Source: Acidobacteriaceae bacterium (GTDB lineage: Bacteria > Acidobacteriota > Terriglobia > Terriglobales > Acidobacteriaceae). From it: DNA of 64,000 bases. The DNA lies in assembly GCA_003139095.1 (NCBI GenBank), contig PLHW01000063.1:15644-79643 (forward strand). Reading direction: 5' to 3'. This document shows positions 17,488 to 27,435 of this stretch, piece by piece (position 1 is the first letter of the stretch; each line of letters opens with the position of its first letter). The position numbers were made by a program, and so were the translations under genes. Under the pieces are notes generated by a model. It did no database searches, was not told where the DNA came from, and saw only the letters and a list, made by a program, of their open reading frames with translations.

Positions 17488-18327
17488 TTACACGCTCAAA
17501 ACTGGAATCTGCACCGCACAAATAATTGCGTAGCCGTGGATCAGCAGGTTGCCACCATAAGGGTAGCAGCCGGTTACCAGCAAATCCGCTTTCGTCCGCT
17601 GCGAAGCTTGGCTCAGCACCTTTGGCACGTCACCACTACCGACTAATACGTCGGCGTTAATGCCCATCTCCTGCTGAAGCTCCTGGAGATGCTGAGAAGC
17701 ATCGCCGACCAGTTCCTGTTTCAATCTTGGATCGACGTAGGTGCCGCCAGGTCCCCATAGCTCTACCGAGGCCGTGACGTGGACGAGCGTAAGACGAGCA
17801 CCGAATTCGGCGGCCATTTGCGCGGCCCACGACGCGGCTTTGCGACTATTGGGGCCAAGGTCGATCGCGCAGAGTACGTTGCGAATGGGAAATTCCCGCA
17901 CGGGCAGTTTTTCGACGTGAGCGCCGGTCCAAACTGGACACTCGCTCCCGTGTAATACTCTTGCCGTTACTGAGCCCAGAAGAAACTGCTCGAACACGGA
18001 GCCATGAGAAGGCATCATAATCAGGTCGGCGCTTTCCACCTGAGCCATCTGTACAATTGCCCGGGCCGGGTTACCTTTTAACAAGACGCCCCGGATGGCA
18101 ATACCGTCTAGCACGGACCCGGAAGACGGCTCCAGGCTCTTGGCCTCTTTAGTAATCTCTGCAAGCAGATCCCAACCATCGATCTCGCCGCTAATCTCCG
18201 GCACGCCGGCAGCGTGGCTCTCAGCCGTCACAACGTGCAACATCACGATCTCAGAACGGAAATGGCGAGCCAACGTCGCAGCGTGATGAATCACGCCCAG
18301 TGAAGTGATCGGGATATCAACCGGCAA
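17488..18327 (-). CDS. Universal stress protein, two domains, frameshifted N-terminus
   Basis: 279 residues in the frame that opens at TTG 18327. Two Usp-like domains are seen (about 1-135 with HVVTAESHAAGVPE and MMPSHGSVFEQFLLGSVT; about 148-279 with NVLCAIDLGPNSRKAASWAA and TGCYPYGGNLLIHGYA). The expected first strand, of the form KRILLPVDIP, is split: an ATG at 18350 reads MLSIKRI and then falls out of frame one base before LPVDIP. Thus a single-base deletion between 18350 and 18327 has removed the natural start, unless it is a sequencing error. With TTG there is no ribosome binding site. It is oriented opposite to its two Usp neighbours. Confidence 0.75.
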   Translation of the reverse strand: MPVDIPITSLGVIHHAATLARHFRSEIVMLHVVTAESHAAGVPEISGEIDGWDLLAEITKEAKSLEPSSGSVLDGIAIRGVLLKGNPARAIVQMAQVESADLIMMPSHGSVFEQFLLGSVTARVLHGSECPVWTGAHVEKLPVREFPIRNVLCAIDLGPNSRKAASWAAQMAAEFGARLTLVHVTASVELWGPGGTYVDPRLKQELVGDASQHLQELQQEMGINADVLVGSGDVPKVLSQASQRTKADLLVTGCYPYGGNLLIHGYAIICAVQIPVLSV

Positions 18328-18548
18328 AAGATTCTTTTAATGCTCAGCATCGCGCATCCACCTAAGAGTCAAAATTCGCTGTGGCCACCGTTCTCAGGAC
18401 GTTCCCGCCCAAGTTGGACTGTAACGCAAGTTTCCTCAGCGCGTCGAACTTGAGCCGCTACGCGTCGGTTAGAATCTCCTCCACGATGGAATCTGCGCGG
18501 CATTCCAACCACGGCCAGACCGGGCGTATAGTTGACGGCAGGCACACT

Positions 18549-19433
18549 ATGGATAGCCTCCTTGCAGCCGGTGAAATCCAGTTTGGCAACGTTTTATTCG
18601 TGACCGATTTCTCGACTTCATCCGAATTGGCTCTACCCTATGCGGTCGCATTGGCGGCGCAGTATAGCGGGAAGGTTTACATCGCACATGTGATCTCCCC
18701 GGAAATGTTCGAGTTCTTGCCCCCGGCGTTGCTATCGGAAATCGGAGAGCGCATTAAAACCTACGCGCGGAAACGAATGGACGAATTGGTGAACGAAACA
18801 TCTTTCGGTAGCGTCCCACACGAGGTTCTTCTGGAAGAAGGGGAAATTTGGGAAACGCTTAAAGCGGCCGCCGCAAAGTACAGCATTGACGTAGTCGCTC
18901 TCGGAACACATGGCCGTTGTGGAGTGCAGAAGTTGCTGATGGGGGCCGTCGCTGAAGAAACTCTCCGATTGGCACAGCGCCCAGTTCTGACCGTGGGCCC
19001 GCAAAGCCACGAGTTCGTGCCTGAGCGCCGGCCTCGAAACATCCTGTTCGCAGCCGATTTCTCAACTGATTGTGTGCGCGCCATGAATTGCGCTTTCTCT
19101 TTGGCGCACAGGTTCGCGGCCCGTCTGATCACGGTTCACGTGGTATCCAACGTCGCCGAAGATCCACAAACCCTTACACGATTCGAACAGTTCTTTATTC
19201 AGCGATTGCGGGAACTGGTCTCCGCGCCGCCCGGTTTGCAACAGGAATTCCGGGTGGAATTCGGATCGCCGGCGGAATGCATTCTCAAAGTCGCTGCTGA
19301 TGCCGCCATCGACCTGATCGTTATGGGGGTGCGCGGCGCGGGCTCCCTGGATCGCGCCGACCGCCATTTTGGCACCACGGCGTATCGGGTTGTCTCGGAA
19401 GCGCGCTGTCCGGTGCTGACCGCTCGAGGATAG
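18549..19433 (+). CDS. Universal stress protein, two Usp domains
   Basis: 294 residues from ATG 18549; another in-frame ATG at 18486 would add 21 residues without homology to the fold. Domain 1 (about 12-155) has NVLFVTDFSTSSELALPYAV and the ATP loop GTHGRCGVQKLLMGAVAEET; domain 2 (about 165-294) has NILFAADFSTDCVRAMNCAF and the less canonical loop GVRGAGSLDRADRHFGTTAY. It is similar in layout to the protein at 16423-17355, suggesting a local duplication. It is divergent from the frameshifted Usp gene, with which it shares about 220 bp of upstream sequence. Confidence 0.92.
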   Translation: MDSLLAAGEIQFGNVLFVTDFSTSSELALPYAVALAAQYSGKVYIAHVISPEMFEFLPPALLSEIGERIKTYARKRMDELVNETSFGSVPHEVLLEEGEIWETLKAAAAKYSIDVVALGTHGRCGVQKLLMGAVAEETLRLAQRPVLTVGPQSHEFVPERRPRNILFAADFSTDCVRAMNCAFSLAHRFAARLITVHVVSNVAEDPQTLTRFEQFFIQRLRELVSAPPGLQQEFRVEFGSPAECILKVAADAAIDLIVMGVRGAGSLDRADRHFGTTAYRVVSEARCPVLTARG

Positions 19434-19524
19434 CGCACGAGCGACGGGGAGGCGGCGCTCGGCTGCAAGACCTTCTCTCTACCTGGGACTCGGTTGTGTT
19501 TCCAGGTAAGCGGCTCGACTTGAC

Positions 19525-20319
19525 TCAACTGAATACGTCCACGGTTGCGGAAGTATCGCTGACCGGTGGCACCGGCTGATGCGCCACCACGACTGGCGGC
19601 GCAGTGATTGCTCCGCCTTCTTGGACCGGCGGCACCGGCTGATGCCCCTGGCTTCCAAAGGTCTGCTCTAACGTCTGAAAGGCCTGTTGCGCCCCGGCCA
19701 GGTCTCCGGATTGCAGCGCCTGCCCAATCGCAGTAAAGTCCTGCTCCCGGTTCGCTTTGCCAAACGGTCCACCATCCTTGAACGGGCCAGTTTGCCCCAG
19801 TTGCTGCAAGGCTGTGTAGTCACTTTGCGCTCCCGCCACATCGCCCGATTGCAGATCGCTCGCTAGTTGCGAAATATCCGCCTTTCGCTCTTGCCGGAAG
19901 GCCTGAAGTTGCTGGTAGATGGAACCCGTGGCCTCAGTCGCCTGGTTTCCGCTCGCCGAACTTGTGCCGCTAATGTCCACCGTATCCGCAGCCTGCGTCA
20001 ACCCAGATGCGGCCGTGTTGCCCTTAATCTCGTTCTCTAGCGTCGCAAACGCGCTCTGCGCTCCCGCCAAATCGCCCGCTTGCAAGTCCGTTCCTATGGT
20101 CTGGAACGCCGTCTCCCGGTCGGACTTCGCAAACGGGGCGGCATCACTGAATGGACCACTTTGGCCCAGATTCACAAGCGAGTTAAAAATCTGTTGCGCA
20201 GAATTCGCGTCGCCCGACTGGAGCGCGCTGCCGAGTTGTTTCAGGTCGGAACCGCGCGTCTGATAGAAAGCCTGGATCTCTTGATACAGCGAACTGCCGG
20301 AAATAGCTTGGGTTGCCAT
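19525..20319 (-). CDS. Internally duplicated protein with LQSGDLAGAQ repeats, function unknown
   Basis: 264 residues from ATG 20319 (GGAGGGA site three bases upstream). Two copies of a 91-residue unit (about 10-100 and 133-224) align along their length: each runs YQ-QAF-R-D-QL-LQSGD-AQ, a GQ-GPF-D-PF-K segment, then IG-LQ-GDLAGAQ-AF-TLE. Each unit itself repeats the LQ-GD-AGAQ helix pair. The units are joined by a Ser/Thr/Ala linker; the C-terminus has two HQPVPPV motifs. No signal peptide and no membrane segment. I do not recognise a described function. It closes the stress island and has its own ribosome binding site. Confidence 0.75.
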   Translation of the reverse strand: MATQAISGSSLYQEIQAFYQTRGSDLKQLGSALQSGDANSAQQIFNSLVNLGQSGPFSDAAPFAKSDRETAFQTIGTDLQAGDLAGAQSAFATLENEIKGNTAASGLTQAADTVDISGTSSASGNQATEATGSIYQQLQAFRQERKADISQLASDLQSGDVAGAQSDYTALQQLGQTGPFKDGGPFGKANREQDFTAIGQALQSGDLAGAQQAFQTLEQTFGSQGHQPVPPVQEGGAITAPPVVVAHQPVPPVSDTSATVDVFS

Positions 20320-20739
20320 CGTTCCCTCCGAACTCACGGATATACACAGCTGCTAAAACGAATCACTGTTTAGTTACATCGGGCACACCGCCCGAACTGC
20401 TTAGGGCGCGCTGTGTCACGAACGTACAGGGTTCCGCACTGAACTAAAAGCCAATCGCAATCGGCTCCGAAAACAAACTGCAACTGGCCTTCCATTGCCC
20501 CAGAGCCAAGAAAGGCAAACCAATGAACACCAGCAGCTTTGTGCCCAAAGCCGCGAGCGTGAGCAAATCAGCCTTCCGCGCGGCAAGCACGCGGCCCAGG
20601 AACCGTCGCCTTCCACGCACGGCGAACCGATCGCCTCCTCGCTGCCCCTCAACTCGGCAAAAGCTCACCGGACCACCGGCAAGATCTGCCGCTGAACTAA
20701 CCCGCCTTGGTCACAGCCTCCTGTACAATTTTGCTTCCC
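20320..20739. other. Intergenic region between divergent genes
   Basis: 420 bp with only short overlapping frames that lack start signals. TACAAT at 20724-20729 could be the -10 of the TPM gene, with no good -35. Nothing else is supportable. Confidence 0.35.
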
Positions 20740-21516
20740 ATGCGTTCGCGCACAAAATGGTGTCTGTTTGTGGCCTGTGCTCTTCTACTCGTCCCGCCAG
20801 CGCAGGCCGAACCCATCACTCAGCTCAAAGCCACCGATTACGTCAACGATTTCGCTCACGTTCTGGACCAGAACACCATCGCGCAGATGGACAACATCTG
20901 CCGCGAAATCGACCAGAAGGCGCACGCCCAGATCGCCGTCGTCACCATTCACACGCTCGATGGCTCCGATGTCGAAAGCTACGCCGTCGACCTCTTCCAT
21001 CAGTGGGGAGTAGGCAGCAAGTCCACCAACCGCGGCGTTCTGATTCTGTATGCCATCGACGATCACCGCGCCCGCGTCGAGGTTGGCTACGGGCTCGAGC
21101 CCATCCTGCCCGACGGCAAGGTCGGCGGATTTCAGCGCGAAGCGATCCCACTCATGCGCGCCGGCAACTATAGCCAGGCCCTCCTGCTCGTCACTTCGCG
21201 GATCGCGGACGTCATCGCCCAGGACGCCGGCGTCCAAGTCACCACCCCGCAAATGGCACCGCCGTCACAGGCACCGGTCGAGAGGCCAGGCGGAGGCATC
21301 TCGCTCGGCGGAATTGTGCTGGTGATTATCGTCATCCTCATTGTTCTCTTTACTCCCCTTCGCAGCGTGCTTTTCTGGATGCTCTTTTCTGGAATGTTTG
21401 GCGGTGGCGGCCGCGGCGGCGGATTCGGCGGTGGCGGCGGCTTTGGCGGTGGCGGCGGCTTTGGCGGATTCGGCGGCGGCAGTTCCGGTGGCGGCGGCGC
21501 CAGCAGCAGTTGGTAG
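20740..21516 (+). CDS. TPM-domain membrane protein
   Basis: 258 residues from ATG 20740. Signal peptide about 1-22 (WCLFVACALLLVPPAQA), TPM domain about 25-150 (YVNDFAHVLD, AQIAVVTIHTLDG, GVGSKSTNRGVLILYAID, RARVEVGYGLE), a proline-rich link, one membrane segment about 187-212 (GIVLVIIVILIVLFTPL), and a C-terminal tail of Gly with Phe and Ser. TPM proteins are membrane-anchored with the domain outside; some have acid phosphatase activity and others assist photosystem or respiratory assembly. It heads a cluster with a nucleotidyltransferase-like gene and lemA; TPM and LemA are frequent partners. Confidence 0.88.
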   Translation: MRSRTKWCLFVACALLLVPPAQAEPITQLKATDYVNDFAHVLDQNTIAQMDNICREIDQKAHAQIAVVTIHTLDGSDVESYAVDLFHQWGVGSKSTNRGVLILYAIDDHRARVEVGYGLEPILPDGKVGGFQREAIPLMRAGNYSQALLLVTSRIADVIAQDAGVQVTTPQMAPPSQAPVERPGGGISLGGIVLVIIVILIVLFTPLRSVLFWMLFSGMFGGGGRGGGFGGGGGFGGGGGFGGFGGGSSGGGGASSSW

Positions 21517-21530
21517 ACAGCGAGGACGAA

Positions 21531-22298
21531 ATGGCTTCAGAAAAAATGCTTCCCGAAAATATGCTTCCCAAGAAAAAGATCGACGAATTTGTCAGTCGGC
21601 TGCGCTCGGCGGCCGGAGCGAACCTGGAGAGCGTGATCCTGTACGGATCCGCCGTCGCCGGCGATTTTCATCCCGAATTCTCGAACGTCAATCTGTTCTG
21701 CGTCATTCGCGACAGCTCCTTCGCCGCATTGCAGGCGTTTGCTCCCGCCCTCAAGTGGTGGAACGCGCAGAAACAGCCGCCTCCGCTCTTCATGACTCGC
21801 GATGAGATCGTCCGTTCCACCGACGTGTTCACTATCGAACTCATCGATATGCAACGGCACCATCGCATTCTTTTCGGCGAGGATGTTCTGCAAGGCCTGT
21901 CGATTCCGGCAAACCTGCACCGTTTGCAGGTCGAGTATGAACTGCGCGAAAAACTCGCGCTCCTGCGCCAGCACGCGGTCCTCGCCTCCGGCAATGACTC
22001 GCGCCTGTGGGAAGTGTTGCTGCGCTCGGTTTCGTCGTTCGCCACGCTCTTCCGCCACGCTCTCATTGTGCTTGGCCAACCCGCCCCGGTTGCAAAACGC
22101 GAGGCGGTGCAGGCGTTGGCAAAACAAGTTGCCTTCGACGCCTCGGGCATTCTCCACGTGCTCGACGTCAGAGAGCGGAAATCCAACCGCAAACACTTCG
22201 ATGTGGTGGACGTTTTTGCGCGCTATCTGTCCGCGCTGGAGCAGGTGACCGCGGCAGTTGATAGAATGCTGGACTCGGGTACCGCGGCCTCTTCATAA
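21531..22298 (+). CDS. Nucleotidyltransferase-domain protein
   Basis: 255 residues from ATG 21531 (GAGGA seven bases upstream, 14 bp after the TPM stop). The N-terminal part (about 18-60) has the GSAVAGDFHPEFSNVNL pattern of DNA-polymerase-beta-type nucleotidyltransferases, although the second acidic residue of the GS-D-D signature reads N (VNL), so catalysis may be lost. The remainder is helical, as in HEPN-like or kanamycin-nucleotidyltransferase C-terminal domains. Substrate unknown. It sits between TPM and lemA genes in one transcription unit. Confidence 0.65.
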   Translation: MASEKMLPENMLPKKKIDEFVSRLRSAAGANLESVILYGSAVAGDFHPEFSNVNLFCVIRDSSFAALQAFAPALKWWNAQKQPPPLFMTRDEIVRSTDVFTIELIDMQRHHRILFGEDVLQGLSIPANLHRLQVEYELREKLALLRQHAVLASGNDSRLWEVLLRSVSSFATLFRHALIVLGQPAPVAKREAVQALAKQVAFDASGILHVLDVRERKSNRKHFDVVDVFARYLSALEQVTAAVDRMLDSGTAASS

Positions 22299-22329
22299 AG
22301 TCCGCGAACGTCTTTTTCAGGAGGGTTTC

Positions 22330-22962
22330 ATGGGCAAAGCTCTGATCGCCATCGTAGTAATCGTCGTAATTCTCTTGCTCGGCGGCTTGTTGATTTTCGG
22401 CCAGTACGTCAGCGTGAAAAATACGCTCGTCGCCAAGAACGAGTCGGTGAAGGCGGCCTGGTCGCAAGTCGACATCGTGCTGCAGCGCCGCGCCGACCTC
22501 ATCCCCAATCTGGTCGAGACCGTCAAAGGCTACGCCCAGCAGGAGGTCGTCGTCTTCGGCGATATCGCAAAGGCGCGCTCCGCCCTGCTTTCCGCGGGTA
22601 CGCCGCAGGAAAAAATCGCTGCCAACGGTCAACTCGATGGCGCGCTCGGACGCCTGCTGGTGGTTGTCGAAAACTATCCGCAATTGAAGTCCAACGAGAA
22701 TTTCCTGCGCCTCCAGGATGAACTCGCGGGCACCGAGAATCGCATCGCGGTTGAGCGCAAGCGCTACAACGACACGCTGCGCGACTACAACACCTACGTT
22801 CAGCAATTCCCCAACAGCGTTTTCGCGGGATTCGCCGGATTCAAGCCCAACGAAGCCTACTTCGAAGCCACGCCCACATCGCGTGAAGTTCCGAAGGTGA
22901 ACTTCTCAAATCCGGGCGCATCGGCTCCGCAACCGGCTCCGCAACCCGCACCGGCGCGCTAA
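22330..22962 (+). CDS. lemA: LemA family membrane protein
   Basis: 210 residues from ATG 22330 with a strong AGGAGGG site. One N-terminal membrane segment (about 4-27, ALIAIVVIVVILLLGGLLI), then the LemA coiled-coil domain (NESVKAAWSQVDIVLQRRAD, LIPNLVETVKGYA, ENYPQLKSNENFLRLQDELA, ERKRYNDTLRDYN, and the hallmark FAGFKPNEAYFEA). The Pro/Ala-rich C-terminus is variable. LemA proteins are of unclear function; they often sit beside TPM proteins or proteases such as HtpX. Here it is third in a TPM-nucleotidyltransferase-LemA unit. Confidence 0.93.
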   Translation: MGKALIAIVVIVVILLLGGLLIFGQYVSVKNTLVAKNESVKAAWSQVDIVLQRRADLIPNLVETVKGYAQQEVVVFGDIAKARSALLSAGTPQEKIAANGQLDGALGRLLVVVENYPQLKSNENFLRLQDELAGTENRIAVERKRYNDTLRDYNTYVQQFPNSVFAGFAGFKPNEAYFEATPTSREVPKVNFSNPGASAPQPAPQPAPAR

Positions 22963-22983
22963 CGATTTTCAACCGCGCCTGCG

Positions 22984-23013
22984 TTGCCATCGCGCATCCA
23001 GTGCGGTTAGAAT
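22984..23013 (+). promoter_or_regulatory. Promoter of the kynurenine operon
   Basis: TTGCCA (22984-22989), an 18-bp spacer and TAGAAT (23008-23013): five of six consensus bases in each hexamer. Predicted start near 23020, leaving only about 14 nt before the GTG at 23034. Confidence 0.65.
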
Positions 23014-23033
23014 GCGGCGGGGTTCCGCGCTCA

Positions 23034-24488
23034 GTGAAGTCAATTCAGAATTACATCGACGGAAACTTTGTCCGCGGTAAGCAGGACTTCGCCGACGTCA
23101 ACCCGGCCGACGGCAGCGTAATTGCCCACGTCTCGGAGGCGGACCAGTATTTAGTCGATGCTGCAGTGCGGGCGGCCCGCAAGGCTTTGCGCGGCGGGTG
23201 GGGCCGACTCACCGTCCGCGAGCGCGCCGCGCGCTTGCTCAAAGTCGCTGACGCCATCGAGTCGCGCTTTGACTGCTTCGTGGCGGCCGAGGTCGCCGAC
23301 ACCGGCAAGCCCATCACGCTGGCCTCGCGGCTCGATGTCCCCCGCGCGGCCGCCAATTTCCGCGTCTTCGCCGACCTCATCAAGACCACCGGCCTCGAAT
23401 CGTTTCAGTCCGAGACTCCCGACGGCAATACCGCTCTCAACTACGCCGTGCGCAAGCCCCTTGGCGTGGTCGGAATCATCACTCCCTGGAATCTTCCTCT
23501 CCTATTGCTCACCTGGAAGGTCGCGCCCGCGCTCGCCTGCGGCAACACGGTGGTCGTCAAGCCTTCCGAAGAAACCCCCGCGACCGCGACCCTGCTCGCC
23601 GAAACCATGCAGCAGGCTGGCATTCCCAGCGGAGTTTACAACGTTGTGCACGGCTTTGGCCCGAACTCGGCTGGCGAGTTTCTCACCCAGCATCCGGACG
23701 TGAACGCCGTGACCTTCACCGGCGAGTCGCAAACCGGCGGCGCCATCATGAAGTCGGTCGCCGCGTCGCTCAAGCCCGTCTCCTTTGAGCTCGGCGGCAA
23801 AAACGCGGCCATCGTCTTTGCCGATTGCGACTTCGATGATGCGGTCGCCGGGATCAGTGACGCCGTTTTCCTCAACTCCGGCCAGATTTGTCTCTGCATG
23901 GAGCGAGTGTATGTGCAGCGCCCAATCTTCGACCGCTTCGTCGAGGCCCTCGCCCGCAAATCGCAAGACCTGCGCATCGGATCGCCCATGGAGAACACCA
24001 CAAACTTTGGCCCGCTGATCTCGTCCGCACATCGCGAAAAAGTTTTGTCGTACTATCGCCTGGCCCGCGAAGAAGGCGCTACAGCAGTCTTCGGAGGCGG
24101 CATTCCTCAACTCGACGGCCCGCTCGCCCAGGGCTTCTACGTGCAGCCCACCATCTATACTGGACTGGCCGAGTCGGCGCGTTGTGTAAAGGAAGAAATT
24201 TTCGGGCCGGTATGCCATATCGCTCCCTTCGACACTGACGAGGAAGCGATCAACATGGCCAACGACACAAAGTACGGCCTCGCCGCCTCGATCTGGACGA
24301 CGAGTCTGAAACGCGGACACCATGTCGCGCAGCAGATGAACGTGGGGATTACCTGGGTGAATTGCTGGTTTTTGCGAGACCTGCGTACGCCGTTCGGCGG
24401 CGCAGGCCTATCGGGAATCGGACGCGAGGGCGGTATTCACTCCCTCAACTTCTATTCCGAACTTAACAATATCTGTGTTCGTCTTTGA
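23034..24488 (+). CDS. 2-aminomuconate-6-semialdehyde dehydrogenase (ALDH family)
   Basis: 484 residues from GTG 23034, chosen because an earlier frame opening overlaps the promoter -10. ALDH superfamily features: [51 protein letters not shown] with the catalytic Glu, and [12 protein letters not shown] with the catalytic Cys. ALDHs of this subgroup (ALDH8-like; AmnC, NbaE, XylG) oxidise 2-aminomuconate or 2-hydroxymuconate semialdehyde with NAD. Its place next to the aminomuconate deaminase, HaaO and ACMS decarboxylase genes argues for 2-aminomuconate semialdehyde as substrate (EC 1.2.1.32). First gene of the kynurenine operon; cytoplasmic. Confidence 0.88.
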   Translation: MKSIQNYIDGNFVRGKQDFADVNPADGSVIAHVSEADQYLVDAAVRAARKALRGGWGRLTVRERAARLLKVADAIESRFDCFVAAEVADTGKPITLASRLDVPRAAANFRVFADLIKTTGLESFQSETPDGNTALNYAVRKPLGVVGIITPWNLPLLLLTWKVAPALACGNTVVVKPSEETPATATLLAETMQQAGIPSGVYNVVHGFGPNSAGEFLTQHPDVNAVTFTGESQTGGAIMKSVAASLKPVSFELGGKNAAIVFADCDFDDAVAGISDAVFLNSGQICLCMERVYVQRPIFDRFVEALARKSQDLRIGSPMENTTNFGPLISSAHREKVLSYYRLAREEGATAVFGGGIPQLDGPLAQGFYVQPTIYTGLAESARCVKEEIFGPVCHIAPFDTDEEAINMANDTKYGLAASIWTTSLKRGHHVAQQMNVGITWVNCWFLRDLRTPFGGAGLSGIGREGGIHSLNFYSELNNICVRL

Positions 24489-24552
24489 CATCGGATTTAA
24501 AAACATCGAATTAAGCAGTAAGTCCGATTCGCAGTTCTGTGGGGAAAGCAAA

Positions 24553-25514
<962 letters not shown>

Positions 25515-25516
25515 CC

Positions 25517-27403
25517 GTGAAAAAGGCCGGTCAGAAAAAAATGCCTGTCATCGATATTCACAACCACTTCTTTCCGCGCACCTGGCCCGACCTCGCGGCC
25601 CGCTTCGGAACTCCCGACTGGCCCTGGATCAAGCACACGGAGCCCGGCAAAGCCGAGATCATGGTGGGCAATCGATTCTTCCGCCACATTACCTCTGCCT
25701 GCTGGGACCCGGAGGTGCGGCTTCACGACATGGATCGGGACGCCGTCGATATGCAAATCATCTCGGCCACGCCCGTGCTTTTTGCCTATGAGCGCCCGGT
25801 CGAGCATGCTCTCGATTGCGCGCAATTGTTCAACGATGCCGCGCTTGAGCTTTGCTCCCGCGGTAACGGGCGGCTGAAGTCGCTCTGCCAGGTTCCTCTG
25901 CAAGATCCCGACGCCGCCTGCAAAGAGTTGAGCCGGTGCATGCGCGCCGGCCATCTCGGCGTGCAGATCGGCAATCACGTGGGAGAAAAAAATCTCGACG
26001 ATCCCGGCATCGTGACCTTCCTGCATCATTGCGCCGACGAAGGCGCCGCCGTGCTCGTGCATCCGTGGGATATGCTCGCGCAATCGCGCATGCCGAAGTA
26101 CATGACGCCCTGGACCGTCGGCATGCCCGCCGAAACTCAGCTGGGCATCGTTGCCATGATATTGGGCGGCGCCTTCGACAAACTGCCGGCAGACCTGCGC
26201 ATCTGCTTCGCGCACGGTGGCGGCAGCTTTGCATTTCTCCTCGGGCGTCTGATGAACGCCTGGAATCATCATCCCGTCGCCCGCGGCATCTGTGCGGTGC
26301 CGCCAAATCAGTACTTGAAGCGGTTCTCTGTAGACTCCGCGGTATTTGACGAGCACGCCCTTCAGTTTCTTGTGGACACAATGGGTGCAGAGCAGGTCAT
26401 GCTGGGCTCCGACTATCCGTTTCCGCTTGGCGAGCACAGCGTCGGCGCACTAATAAAATCGAGCCAATTGGCGACGACGACGAAAAATCGTCTGCTCGGC
26501 GCAAATGCCGCGCAATTTCTCGGGCTGCAAGTTGAGTCTGACGCGACGGATCGCCAAACAACGCCGGAAATCAAAACTCCGCTTGTTCCCCACGGCGAGC
26601 AACTCACCTACAGTTCCTATCTCAAAGTCCCGCAGCTCCTCGCCCTCCAACAGCCGCAGTCCTCGCCGCAGCATCACGACGAACTGCTCTTCATCATTGT
26701 CCACCAGACCTATGAGTTGTGGTTCAAGGAACTTCTGCACGATCTGGATGCTGTGGTCGAAAATTTGCGCGGAGCGGGCGCGAATCCCGATTCGCACGAT
26801 GAAGTCTACGAAGCCGCGCGCCTGCTTCGGCGTTGCACCGAAATAACCCGCGTACTGGTCGAGCAATTCACCATCCTCGAAACCATGCTGCCCACGCACT
26901 TTCTCGCCTTTCGCGGCAAGCTCGAACCCGCCAGCGGCTTCCAGTCCGAACAGTTTCGCGAAATCGAATTCCTCTGCGGACTAAAAGACGAGCAGATGCT
27001 GCGCTATCACCGGCCCACGCCCGAAGCCCATGCGCAACTGGAACGTCGATTGCGCGAACCGTCCCTTCCCGATGTTTTCTTCGAGGCATTGCGCGCCATC
27101 GGCAAGCTGCGCGTAGATGACAACGCGACCGGGTCGGAGCGCTCTGGCGCCCGCGCCCGCGCCGTTCTCTCCTTGTATCGCGATGAGCACCGAAGCCGCG
27201 ACTGGATTGATGTCTGCGAGCGCCTGACCGAATTCGACGAACTCGTTGTGAGCTGGAGGCTTCGTCATATTCAACTCGTAGAGCGCATCATTGGTGCGCG
27301 CATGGGAACTGGCGGCAGTACCGGCTCCTCCTACCTGAAGCACACGCTCGACAAGAAATTTTTCCCGGAACTCTGGGAGGCGCGCACGCTGCTGACCGAA
27401 TAG
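25517..27403 (+). CDS. ACMS decarboxylase / tryptophan 2,3-dioxygenase fusion protein
   Basis: 628 residues in one uninterrupted frame. Residues about 9-336 are an amidohydrolase-2-type 2-amino-3-carboxymuconate-semialdehyde decarboxylase: HNH metal motif (H15, H17), VHPWDM, FAHGGGSFAFLLGR and GSDYPFPLGE supply the zinc ligands. Residues about 353-628 are a tryptophan 2,3-dioxygenase: LTYSSYLKVPQLLALQQP at its N-terminus, HQTYELWFKELLHDLD with H396, ASGFQSEQFREIEF, the heme-ligand His in RLRHIQLVERIIG (H584) and GTGGSTGSSYL. The linker (about 337-352) holds no stop and no start codon. Both halves are full length. Start GTG 25517 or ATG 25541. It joins the first step of the pathway to the step that prevents quinolinate formation. 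Confidence 0.93.
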   Translation: MKKAGQKKMPVIDIHNHFFPRTWPDLAARFGTPDWPWIKHTEPGKAEIMVGNRFFRHITSACWDPEVRLHDMDRDAVDMQIISATPVLFAYERPVEHALDCAQLFNDAALELCSRGNGRLKSLCQVPLQDPDAACKELSRCMRAGHLGVQIGNHVGEKNLDDPGIVTFLHHCADEGAAVLVHPWDMLAQSRMPKYMTPWTVGMPAETQLGIVAMILGGAFDKLPADLRICFAHGGGSFAFLLGRLMNAWNHHPVARGICAVPPNQYLKRFSVDSAVFDEHALQFLVDTMGAEQVMLGSDYPFPLGEHSVGALIKSSQLATTTKNRLLGANAAQFLGLQVESDATDRQTTPEIKTPLVPHGEQLTYSSYLKVPQLLALQQPQSSPQHHDELLFIIVHQTYELWFKELLHDLDAVVENLRGAGANPDSHDEVYEAARLLRRCTEITRVLVEQFTILETMLPTHFLAFRGKLEPASGFQSEQFREIEFLCGLKDEQMLRYHRPTPEAHAQLERRLREPSLPDVFFEALRAIGKLRVDDNATGSERSGARARAVLSLYRDEHRSRDWIDVCERLTEFDELVVSWRLRHIQLVERIIGARMGTGGSTGSSYLKHTLDKKFFPELWEARTLLTE

Positions 27404-27435
27404 CCGATGCCGATGCAACCCTCAATCTCTCTTCC

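Noticed and set aside
20416-20695. Short frames on both strands before the TPM gene
   Set aside because: Overlapping, without start sites or conserved features.
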